DNA from: an uncultured Clostridia bacterium
GTDB lineage: Bacteria > Bacillota > Clostridia > Christensenellales > Borkfalkiaceae
Assembly: GCA_947629845.1 (NCBI GenBank)
Contig: CANRFD010000020.1
Coordinates: 1-18,270, forward strand
Length of the DNA stretch: 18,270 bases
Direction of reading: 5' to 3'
Each line of letters opens with the position of its first letter. Position 1 is the first letter of the stretch. The position numbers and the translations under genes were made by a program. The notes beneath the pieces are model-generated. The model worked only from the letters and a program-made list of their open reading frames with translations. It searched no databases and was not told the origin of the DNA. Positions 6,774 to 13,879 of this stretch are shown here, one piece after another.

Positions 6774-9266
6774 TTACCCCCTGATCCATTCATAGCCGAC
6801 GTACGTCGTCGTTAAGTTTTCTGCGTTGGTGGTCGCATTCGAAAGGCTGCTCATCGTTCTGCCGCCCACCTTCCAACCGCGGGGCTGGGAGAAGGTCACG
6901 GAGGTGAGCGCCGAGCATCCGTAGAAGGCGTATGCGCCGATGCGCGTGACCGAATCGGGAACGGTGAGTTTTGCAAGGTCGGTCTGCGCAAAGGCGTACT
7001 GCCCCACCGTTTTGAGCGTGGAGGGCAGGTTGACCGACGCGATCGGAGCGTATTGGAAGGCGTTGCTGCCGATGCTCTTCACGCCGCTGCCGATCGTGAG
7101 CGTCGCAAGTTTTGCGCCCGAGGGACGCACTTTGACGGGAGAATCGAGCGTTCTGCCCACGCCCGTGTAGGAGAAGGCGAACTTGCCGATCTCTTGGGCG
7201 CTGACCGAGACCGTGGTAAGGCTCATGCAGTCGTAGAAGGCGTTCTCGCCCACGCTCAGGACTGTTTTGGGAACGGTGACTTCGACGATGCCGCTCTCGC
7301 GGAAGCTGTTCGCGCCGATGTACTTCAGGTTGGACTTGAACTCGAACGCCGTGAGCGCCGTGCACTTGCGGAAGGCGTTGACGCCGATGAAGCGCAGACC
7401 GTCGTCCGCGGCCGTCGCCGCCGTGATCGCCGTGCCCTTGAACGCCTCGTCCGCAATGCCGACGGTGCCCGCCTTCAGCGTGACGGCCGTGCCGCTTGCA
7501 AGCCCGACGGCGACGCTGCCGACGTAGTTCACGCCGCCCTCCGCCTTGATGAGCGCGGTGCCCGTGAAGGCGTCCGCCCCGACGCGGATGAGCGTATCGG
7601 GCAAGGTGAGCGCGGCGAGCAGGGTGCAGCCGTTGAACGCCCCCTCGCCGACGGTGGCGGTGTTTTGCAGGGTGACGGCCGCAAGCGCGGTGCAGCCTTT
7701 GAACGCGTTCACGCCGATGCTCTCCGCGGAGAGCGCTGCGGACGCGAGCGCCGTGCAGCCTTCGAACATGTTATCGGGAATGGCGGTGAGCTTGGGAAGC
7801 TCGGCCGCGGCGAGCCCGCTGCCCGCAAAGGCGTATTCCTCCGCCGCCGCCAGCGCGGCGAGCGAGGTGACATTTTGAAGCGCGGCGCAGCCGCCGAATG
7901 CGGAAAATTCCGCCTTGGTGCATTCGCTCAAGTCGATGCTCTGAAGCAGTGCGCAGCCGTTGAACGCATTCGCGCCGACCGACTTTATCTTGGTCGTGCC
8001 GTTCACCGTTTGGAGCTTGGCGCAGCCGCCGAAGACGTAGGGCGGCAGGGCGGCGAGGACGGCGCTGTTCATCGTGACCGTCTGAATTTGTTCGCAATCC
8101 TGGAACGCGCCCTGCCCGAGGCTGCTTACAGCGGCGCCCAACGTGACCGCCGCAATATTCGTCTCGGCAAACGCCTTCGCGCCGATGCTCTCCAGCTTTG
8201 CGGGAAGTTCTACTTCGCTGATGGCCGTGCCGCGGAAGGCCTCGGCGCCGATCTTCGTCACGTTGGCGCCGAAGGTGACGGCGGTGATGTTCGTACCGCG
8301 GAAGGCGCGTGCGGCGATCTCGCCGACGGGGCGCCCGTTGATGTCGTCGGGAATGACTATCTCGGTGCCCTCGAAGCTGCCGATGCCCGTCACGATGTAG
8401 TAGGAGCGGTCAGCGGAGAGGTCGAAGAAGATGCGGGGCGCGATCTGCTTTCCGCAGAGGGTGCAGGTGTCGCTGCCCTCGGCAAAGACGTGCATCTCAA
8501 CGTCCGCCCGCGCCGTGTGGCCGCAGTCGGCGGCGCGCCAGTGCTCGTATTCGTCGCTCGTGAGCGTATCTGCGAAGTGATGGGCGGCGGGCGTCTCTAC
8601 GCCGCGGTAGGTGTAGCCGCACGCCGTGCACGAAAATTCGGTGTAGCCGTTCTCCTCGCAGGTGGGCGCGACGGTCTTGGTGACGAAGTCGTGCCCCGCG
8701 GAGGCGACCCGCGTGCCGCAGACGGTGCAGGTGTGCCAATGCGCGCCCTCGCCGCTCTCCCATACCGCCTCGTCGTAGGTGTGCCCGACGGTCTCCTCGG
8801 GGTCGGTGGCGTACCAATAGCCGCAGGCGCAGGTGTGCTTGGTGTAGCCCTTCGCCGTGCAGGTGGGCGCGACGGTCTCGTCGGTGTAATCGTGCGGCGT
8901 CGCGGAAGAGGCGTCCCCTTCGCCCTGTTTCCAGTGGCCTTCCTCGTTGAAGAGGTAGCCGCCCTCCGCGGGGAGCGCCCCCGTGGGATCGGACGTATAG
9001 GAGTAGCCGCAGGCGCAGACGTGCAGGGTGTAGCCGTCGGCGGAGGCCGTTGCGGGAATGACGATATCCCGGAAGCTGTGTTCGCTCTTGTTTATCTTGG
9101 CGTCGTGCGAGCAGGTCGCCGCGTGCCAGTGCGACGCGGAGTCGAACGCCCATGCCTCCGAATAGGTGTGCGTGTGCGCCTCCTCCCCGCAGCCGGCGAT
9201 GGCCGCCGCGGCGGTGAGCGCAAGCGCCGCAACCAAACATAATTTGATCTTACTTGATTTTTGCAT
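6774..9266 (-). CDS. BspA-type leucine-rich-repeat lipoprotein with Cys/His-rich N-terminal repeats
   Basis: This 830-residue protein starts with a signal peptide and lipobox AIAGC (Cys26). Residues about 31-275 carry at least four degenerate Cys/His-rich modules (for example HVCACGYSYTSD, HTCACGYWYATD, HTCTVCGT, SCTACGYTYRG) with HWH or HW motifs between them; these resemble paired zinc-ribbon-like knuckles seen in other clostridial leucine-rich-repeat proteins. From about 295 to 800 runs a long series of LRR_5 (BspA-type) repeats of about 20-23 residues, with the pattern IG-AF-GC-L--V-LP. BspA-type proteins are surface adhesins; the ligand here is unknown. The ATG at 9266 is chosen over an in-frame GTG at 9281 because GGGAG lies 8 nt upstream and the signal peptide begins there. 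It is the second gene of the operon, 27 nt after the LamG gene and 7 nt before the Ig-like lipoprotein gene. Confidence 0.9.
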   Translation of the reverse strand: MQKSSKIKLCLVAALALTAAAAIAGCGEEAHTHTYSEAWAFDSASHWHAATCSHDAKINKSEHSFRDIVIPATASADGYTLHVCACGYSYTSDPTGALPAEGGYLFNEEGHWKQGEGDASSATPHDYTDETVAPTCTAKGYTKHTCACGYWYATDPEETVGHTYDEAVWESGEGAHWHTCTVCGTRVASAGHDFVTKTVAPTCEENGYTEFSCTACGYTYRGVETPAAHHFADTLTSDEYEHWRAADCGHTARADVEMHVFAEGSDTCTLCGKQIAPRIFFDLSADRSYYIVTGIGSFEGTEIVIPDDINGRPVGEIAARAFRGTNITAVTFGANVTKIGAEAFRGTAISEVELPAKLESIGAKAFAETNIAAVTLGAAVSSLGQGAFQDCEQIQTVTMNSAVLAALPPYVFGGCAKLQTVNGTTKIKSVGANAFNGCALLQSIDLSECTKAEFSAFGGCAALQNVTSLAALAAAEEYAFAGSGLAAAELPKLTAIPDNMFEGCTALASAALSAESIGVNAFKGCTALAAVTLQNTATVGEGAFNGCTLLAALTLPDTLIRVGADAFTGTALIKAEGGVNYVGSVAVGLASGTAVTLKAGTVGIADEAFKGTAITAATAADDGLRFIGVNAFRKCTALTAFEFKSNLKYIGANSFRESGIVEVTVPKTVLSVGENAFYDCMSLTTVSVSAQEIGKFAFSYTGVGRTLDSPVKVRPSGAKLATLTIGSGVKSIGSNAFQYAPIASVNLPSTLKTVGQYAFAQTDLAKLTVPDSVTRIGAYAFYGCSALTSVTFSQPRGWKVGGRTMSSLSNATTNAENLTTTYVGYEWIRG

Positions 9267-9293
9267 CACGTTTTCTCCCACCTTTTATTTCGG

Positions 9294-11957
9294 TCAGCGC
9301 GTCTTGCGCTTTTTCGAGAGGAGCAGCGCCGCGCCCGCCACAACGGCGATCGCGATCCCCGCGCCTGCGGCTCCGATGGCGGCGTTGCATCCGCCCGCCT
9401 CGGGCGTGTTGTCCTCGGAAGTTCCGTCTGCGAACGTCGCCCCGCCCGCCTTGAGCGTCACGGTGTACACTTCCTCCGTGCCGTCCTCGGCGGTGACGGT
9501 GACCTCGAGCTTGCTGCCGTCCTCTGCGACGGCGCAGGTATAGCTCGCGCCCTCGGCGACCTCTGCCTCCACTCTTAAATCCGCCGTTCCGCCGTAGGGT
9601 GCGCGGTACTCGCCTGCGCCGCCCTCCAACGCGATCTCCGTGCCGTTCACCGTGAGCTTCTTCACGGAGGCGTCCGAGCTCATCTTTACGAGCGTCACGG
9701 TGTACGTCAGCGTTGCGCCGCTCTCCGCCGTGACGGTGACGGTCACCTTGCCCTCTGCCGTGGCCTCGCCGACGGCGACGTTCGCCTTGCCGGACGCCGC
9801 AACAGCGGAGACTGCGGGCATTTCGCCCTTATATTTTACGGTATAGGCGTAGACGGCGGGGTCGAAGCCCTCGACCGCGGTATCGCCCGCCTTGAGCTCT
9901 TTGAGCGTCGCGTCGGTGTCCTTCTCTGTGACGGTGATGACGTATTCGGAGACGGAGCCGTCCGCCGCCGTGACGGAAATGACGAGCTTGCCTTCGGTGG
10001 CGTTGTACATCTTTTGCACCGTGGCGCCCGCCGCAGGGGTCGCGGAAACGGCGGCAAGCAGCTTGGCGCCCTCGCCCTTATCGATGGTCACGGAGTACGC
10101 CTTGGTCGCGCTGTTGAACGCGGGCGAAAGCTCATAGCCCGTCACCGTGAGCGCGGTAAGGCTCGCGTCGGAGGAGGCCGCGACGGGCACGAGGGAATAC
10201 ACGGAGACGTCGCCGTTCTCGTTGGTCACGGCAATGGAGATCTTGCCGCCCGTAAGGTCTGCCTGTGTGTACTGCGCCTTTGCGCCCTCCGCCTTCGCCC
10301 CGTCCGCGAGGGTCAGCCCGACGCTTATCGTGAAGTTCGAGGCGTCGGCGACGGGGACGTTGACGGAATTTTGCGTGAAATCGGCGGGCGTCAACACGAG
10401 CTCGCCCTTTCCGCCGTCGATGCGCATGGAGGTAAACGTTGCGGTGTTCTTTTCCTCGAAGAGGAAGGTATAGTAGGTATCCAGCCCGCGGAGCGGAACG
10501 TAGGTGCAGCGCAGCGAAGCGGTGTGCGAGGCGGCGTTGTAGGTGAACATCGTCTCGTAGTTCGCGTCCGCCCCATCCTCCGTGAATTTGTTCACGGAGA
10601 TCGTGCCCGCCTTGATCTGCGCAAAGTCGGTGCCTGCGGGAACTTTTACGACGATGTGCCCGTCCTTCGCCCCGCTCAGGTCGATGGGGACGTCTGTTCC
10701 GCTCTCCCCTATCTTATAGTTGAAGGCCGCGGTAAGGCCGAGGGTGCGGTCGAATTTCACCGTCTTTTGTGCGGTATAGCCCTCTTTTTCGAGGTCGACG
10801 GTGATGCCCTGCGCGTCGCGCTCGAACGTGGCGGTGCCCGTGAGCGGCGTGTAGCTGTATTTGACGCCGTTGGACGTCACACCCGTCTTTTTGCCGCCTG
10901 CGTCCGTCACCTGCGCCGCGCCGCCAAACAGCATCTCTTGGGGATAGCTCAACCCCGTCGCGGGATAGCGCTCGGGGAAGAGATAGCGAAGTTCTGCCAC
11001 GGGGTCGTATTCGAAGTAGAGGCCGAGCACCTCTTCCTCCGTCATCGCGCCGTTGTAGATGCGGAGCTCGTCGATGACGTCCGCGCGGTTGTCCGTTGTG
11101 TCGTGCGACAGACGGATACCGAGCTTGCCGGCGGTCTGGTTTGTGGCCGCCTTCAGAATGGATTGCACGATGTCCTTCGCGTTGTCGTTGGCAAACGTCT
11201 GCTTGAGAACGCCGTCGCGGTAGGCCTTCATTCCGTTGGCGTCCAACGTAAAGGTCACCTGATACCACGTATCAGCCTTCATGTTGTCGACCGCTGCGCC
11301 GCCGTTGTCGTTATTCGTATTGTTGTGGGTGACGATGAAGGAATCCCAGCCGCCGCCAAGCGCCATGGTGGCGTCGCTGTGCGCGGAACAGTTGGCAGTC
11401 CACGGGTCGCCCTCGTTGACTCTGCCTCCATTGGACTGCATGGTGCCCTTGCCGAACCTGCCGCCGTTTTGGCTGTGCTCGGCGCCGTTTGTGCCGTCCC
11501 AAAATTCGACGAGACTTCCCCAATAGGTGGTGATGTTCTTCACCCAGAGGGAGACCGTCATGCCCGTCGCGCCCTCGGGTAAATGAAAGTTCGCCCGCGC
11601 GTGCGCTTTACCCGTGAAGGAAAGCGCCGTACCGTTTTTGCCGGCTGTGACCGAGGAAACAACGCCGGCGTTATTGCCATTGACATTGTTGCTAATTGTG
11701 GCATTAAAGGCCGTATTCGCAACAAACGCCTGCGATGCCGCGTCCCACCGGGTTGCGGCAAGCGTTGCGCCGCTGCCCGTCGCGGTCTCGTCCAAAGCGT
11801 AGCGGACGACCAAGTTCGCATTGCGCGCGGCGTCCGTCGCCGCCGAGACGGGTGTGCCCTTCCCCGCAAGCAGAGAAAGGCCGCCCGCAAGCGCGAGGGC
11901 CGCCGCCGTGAAAATCAAAACTGCGTACCGTTTTATACGCTGTCCGATATTTCCCAT
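9294..11957 (-). CDS. LamG-domain surface protein with three cadherin-like repeats and a C-terminal membrane anchor
   Basis: This 887-residue exported protein has a cleavable signal peptide (about 1-39, ending PVSAA). A LamG/concanavalin-like domain at about 46-315 includes TVSLWVKN, WYQVTFTLDANGMKAYRDG and VIDELRIYNG, with the TEEEV tail typical of LamG-like jelly-rolls. A middle beta-rich region follows at about 320-590. Three cadherin-like beta-sandwich repeats come next at about 596-678, 681-758 and 760-836, opening SDASLTAL, TDATLKEL and SDASVKKL. The C-terminus is an acidic linker, GGCNAAIG, a hydrophobic span and SKKRKTR, with no LPXTG. LamG domains bind glycans; the role here is inferred. 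The ATG at 11957 follows GGGGAG by 6 nt. The frame stays open upstream to 12824, but that part lies antisense to the GH43 gene. It is the first gene of the operon and divergent from GH43. Confidence 0.88.
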   Translation of the reverse strand: MGNIGQRIKRYAVLIFTAAALALAGGLSLLAGKGTPVSAATDAARNANLVVRYALDETATGSGATLAATRWDAASQAFVANTAFNATISNNVNGNNAGVVSSVTAGKNGTALSFTGKAHARANFHLPEGATGMTVSLWVKNITTYWGSLVEFWDGTNGAEHSQNGGRFGKGTMQSNGGRVNEGDPWTANCSAHSDATMALGGGWDSFIVTHNNTNNDNGGAAVDNMKADTWYQVTFTLDANGMKAYRDGVLKQTFANDNAKDIVQSILKAATNQTAGKLGIRLSHDTTDNRADVIDELRIYNGAMTEEEVLGLYFEYDPVAELRYLFPERYPATGLSYPQEMLFGGAAQVTDAGGKKTGVTSNGVKYSYTPLTGTATFERDAQGITVDLEKEGYTAQKTVKFDRTLGLTAAFNYKIGESGTDVPIDLSGAKDGHIVVKVPAGTDFAQIKAGTISVNKFTEDGADANYETMFTYNAASHTASLRCTYVPLRGLDTYYTFLFEEKNTATFTSMRIDGGKGELVLTPADFTQNSVNVPVADASNFTISVGLTLADGAKAEGAKAQYTQADLTGGKISIAVTNENGDVSVYSLVPVAASSDASLTALTVTGYELSPAFNSATKAYSVTIDKGEGAKLLAAVSATPAAGATVQKMYNATEGKLVISVTAADGSVSEYVITVTEKDTDATLKELKAGDTAVEGFDPAVYAYTVKYKGEMPAVSAVAASGKANVAVGEATAEGKVTVTVTAESGATLTYTVTLVKMSSDASVKKLTVNGTEIALEGGAGEYRAPYGGTADLRVEAEVAEGASYTCAVAEDGSKLEVTVTAEDGTEEVYTVTLKAGGATFADGTSEDNTPEAGGCNAAIGAAGAGIAIAVVAGAALLLSKKRKTR

Positions 11958-11979
11958 ACCTATCTCCCCGTATATTCTG

Positions 11980-12016
11980 ATGACACAAGATTTCCACAAA
12001 AAAAGCAATATGTCAA
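11980..12016 (-). promoter_or_regulatory. Candidate promoter region for the surface-protein operon
   Basis: On the minus strand TTGCTT (12008-12003) and TGTCAT (11985-11980) are 17 bp apart. A perfect TTGACA (12016-12011) lies just upstream but has no acceptable -10 at 16-18 bp spacing. Either could be used; the first would give a leader of about 16 nt carrying GGGGAG. The region is clearly AT-rich compared with its surroundings. Confidence 0.4.
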
Positions 12017-12098
12017 GACTGCAGGGAAAAAAGACATTTTTGTCCATAGAAAAGGGATAATTTTTGAAACATTCTACAAAAAAAAGAAATATTGTCCA

Positions 12099-12127
12099 TT
12101 GATTTTTTATAAGCTCCATGCTATCAT
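12099..12127 (+). promoter_or_regulatory. Promoter for the GH43 lipoprotein gene
   Basis: TTGATT (12099-12104) and TATCAT (12122-12127) have a 17-bp spacer, about 44 nt upstream of the start codon. A TTGTCCAT octamer (12092-12099) abuts the -35, and a second copy lies 52 bp upstream (12040-12047); they could be operator half-sites, which is speculative. Confidence 0.7.
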
Positions 12128-12170
12128 AGGTTTGCTCTTCGAAAACTCTCGTATGGGGAGGAGGATTTTT

Positions 12171-13379
12171 ATGAGAAAACTCTTGAGCTGGGTCTGCCTT
12201 TCGGCGATCTGCGGCTGCATGCTTACGGGGTGCGGCGTTTCGGCTTCCCAACCCGGCAACACGGCGGAAAACCTCTCCGGCGCCCAAGCGGCCGTCGGGG
12301 CGGAGACCTCGGAGGAGATCGTTCGGGGCGACGCGGCGGTGCAGGCCATCGAGGAGGCGCAGGCCGCGGCAGAGGAGGAACATCAACTTGCGGGCGATCC
12401 GAGCGTCAGCGGCGAATATCTCTCCCCGCTCGTCACCCTTCGCGCCGACCCCTACCTCTATAAATACGACGGCACGTACTACTTCACGGGTTCCTATCCC
12501 GAATACGACCGCATCGAGCTCACCTCGGCGGACTCGGTGAACGGCATCGCCGCCGCCGAACCCAAGGAGGTTTGGCACATGGACGGCGCGACCATGTCGA
12601 AATACGTTTGGGCGCCCGAACTTCACTACGTCATGGGCGAATGGGTCATCTACTTCGCATACAGCCAGGGGAGCCTGTGGGATATCAAGGCCTGCGCCCT
12701 CCGCTGCAAGGGAGACGACCCCATGCACGACGAATGGGAATACATGGGCAAGATCAAGACGGTCACGGGCGACACCTTCTCCAACAACAGCGGCATGACC
12801 CTCGATATGACGGTGTTCCACCACGACGCGCTCGATAAATGGTACGCCATCTGGGCGCAGAAGCCCTCTTCCTCCAACCTCTACATCGCCGAATTAAAGA
12901 CGCCGTACGAGTTTGCGACCAAGAGCATGCTGCTCACCAAACCCGAGTACGATTGGGAGAAGGTGCGCGAAAACGTCAACGAAGGCCCCGCCGTTCTGAA
13001 GCACGCGGGCAAGATCTTCGTCAGCTATTCCGCCGCCGCCACGGGCTGGGAATATTGCATGGGGCTTTTGGAGCTCGACGCCTGCGACGACCCGATGGAG
13101 ATCGAAAATTGGACGAAGTACACGGAGCCCGTGTTCAAAACCGACGAGGCGCTGAAGATCTACGGCCCCGGGCACAACTGCTTTGTGGAGGGCGACAACG
13201 GCGAACAGCTGTGCATCCTGCACTTCCGCAACTATAAGGACATCACGGGCGACTCCCTGCTCGACTACAACCGCCACGCGCACGTGATGAAGATCACCTA
13301 CGACCGGGACGGCAAACCGCAGTTCAACCTCTCCCCGGAGGAACTGTACAACGCACCGTTCACCAACCACAACAAGTGA
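12171..13379 (+). CDS. Glycoside hydrolase family 43 lipoprotein (arabinofuranosidase/xylosidase-like)
   Basis: This 402-residue lipoprotein (lipobox LTGC, Cys21) has an acidic helical linker (about 32-75) and a five-bladed beta-propeller GH43 domain (about 85-400). The three expected carboxylates are visible: Asp93 in RADPY (general base), Asp212 in TLDMTVF (pKa modulator) and Glu271 in VNEGPAVLK (general acid). WAPELHY (147-153) and GPGHNCF (332-338, His335) are further family motifs. GH43 enzymes release arabinose or xylose from arabinan, arabinoxylan and related glycans; the NEGP/GPGHN style resembles alpha-L-arabinofuranosidases, but specificity is not proven. The start follows a strong GGGGAGGAGG with 6-nt spacing. 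It has its own promoter and terminator and is divergent from the surface-protein operon. Its TGA stop lies inside the first unit of a 16-bp tandem repeat. Confidence 0.92.
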   Translation: MRKLLSWVCLSAICGCMLTGCGVSASQPGNTAENLSGAQAAVGAETSEEIVRGDAAVQAIEEAQAAAEEEHQLAGDPSVSGEYLSPLVTLRADPYLYKYDGTYYFTGSYPEYDRIELTSADSVNGIAAAEPKEVWHMDGATMSKYVWAPELHYVMGEWVIYFAYSQGSLWDIKACALRCKGDDPMHDEWEYMGKIKTVTGDTFSNNSGMTLDMTVFHHDALDKWYAIWAQKPSSSNLYIAELKTPYEFATKSMLLTKPEYDWEKVRENVNEGPAVLKHAGKIFVSYSAAATGWEYCMGLLELDACDDPMEIENWTKYTEPVFKTDEALKIYGPGHNCFVEGDNGEQLCILHFRNYKDITGDSLLDYNRHAHVMKITYDRDGKPQFNLSPEELYNAPFTNHNK

Positions 13380-13457
13380 GAATGACAAAGGTTGAGAACG
13401 ATAAGAATTGAGATTGACAAGATTTGAGAACGACAAGCGTTCAAAATGACAAAATTG
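13378..13457 (+). repeat. Five tandem 16-bp repeats beginning at the GH43 stop codon
   Basis: Five head-to-tail units of exactly 16 bp start at 13378, 13394, 13410, 13426 and 13442: GAGAATGACAAAGGTT, GAGAACGATAAGAATT, GAGATTGACAAGATTT, GAGAACGACAAGCGTT and CAAAATGACAAAATTG. The first two bases complete the TGA stop. The repeats are transcribed as 3' untranslated region between the stop and the terminator at 13478. Confidence 0.93.
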
Positions 13458-13477
13458 TATTAAATTAAAACTACCCT

Positions 13478-13511
13478 CCCCGCCGACCATTCAGTCGGCG
13501 GGGATTTTTTT
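13478..13511 (+). terminator. Terminator of the GH43 gene
   Basis: A perfect 10-bp stem CCCCGCCGAC/GTCGGCGGGG (13478-13487 with 13494-13503), extendable by one T-A pair, has a 6-nt loop and is followed by seven T residues (13505-13511). Confidence 0.94.
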
Positions 13512-13550
13512 ATGTAGCAACGAGTAACGCCTTAAATCCTGCCCTGCCGC

Positions 13551-13716
13551 ATAATCACGTCATGTTGCCCCGCGCGCACTATTCGCCTACTAAGCGCGGC
13601 ACGAGGAGCAAAGCGACGAAGTAGCCGCCTGCCGACGCCCTTTCGGCAGGCGTGTCGAAACATGTCTACCTTATTTTGAGATTTCTCGACTCCGCTTCGC
13701 TCCGCTCGAAATGACA
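13551..13716 (+). repeat. Modular intergenic repeat, copy B (diverged)
   Basis: The 496-nt gap between the convergent GH43 and kinase genes holds no gene. This part carries block M2 (13551-13567, ATAATCACGTCATGTTG, matching copy A), a fragment resembling AGCAAAGCGACGAAG repeats, a 9-bp hairpin GCCTGCCGA/TCGGCAGGC (13627-13651) and the first 13 bases of M3, GTCGAAACATGTC (13654-13666). The next slot holds an imperfect palindrome running from GAGATTTCTCGACTCC to CGCTCGAAATGAC. M1 and M4 are missing. The copy lies between two terminators facing it from either side, so neither neighbouring gene should transcribe it. Confidence 0.8.
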
Positions 13717-13732
13717 CACCACTCCCTCCATC

Positions 13733-13764
13733 AAAAAAAGGGTGGGAGCGCATAGCTCTCACCC
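13733..13764 (-). terminator. Terminator of the hybrid kinase gene
   Basis: On the minus strand the stem GGGTGAGAGC/GCTCCCACCC (13764-13755 with 13749-13740; one A/C mismatch) has a 5-nt loop and is followed by seven T residues (plus-strand A-run 13733-13739). It lies about 110 nt after the kinase stop. Confidence 0.8.
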
Positions 13765-13782
13765 TCTGTTGTTTTTTCAAAA

Positions 13783-13879
13783 TCACGCACATGCCCCGTA
13801 TTTCGTCACCGCAGCCGCGCATTCCATGTCACCGCAATCCTGCGTTTACGCCGTCACAGCCGTGCGTTTTTTCCGTCAC
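13783..13879 (-). repeat. Degenerate ~23-bp tandem repeat at the end of the kinase gene
   Basis: GTCAC occurs on the plus strand at 13805, 13828, 13853 and 13875 (spacing 23, 25 and 22), each followed by a GC-rich stretch such as CGCAGCCGCGC, CGCAATCCTGCG or AGCCGTGCG. A weaker fifth unit lies near 13783. On the coding strand the recurring element is GTGAC, and in the first unit it supplies the TGA stop. Units are diverged, so this is less certain than the 16-bp array. Confidence 0.6.

Noticed and set aside
4343..6784. Long open frame of about 813 codons on the plus strand
   Set aside because: Antisense to the Ig-like lipoprotein and esterase start; its Arg/Gly/Val/His-rich composition is the usual complement-frame artefact of GC-rich genes, with no ribosome binding site or family motif.
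7053..9242. Open frame of 729 codons on the plus strand opposite the leucine-rich-repeat gene
   Set aside because: Repetitive shadow of the LRR gene; the minus-strand frame has signal peptide, lipobox, ribosome binding site and clear LRR_5 repeats.
11958..12824. N-terminal extension of the LamG protein by up to 289 residues
   Set aside because: The extension is antisense to GH43 and crosses the AT-rich promoter region; a signal peptide and GGGGAG ribosome binding site mark the start at 11957.
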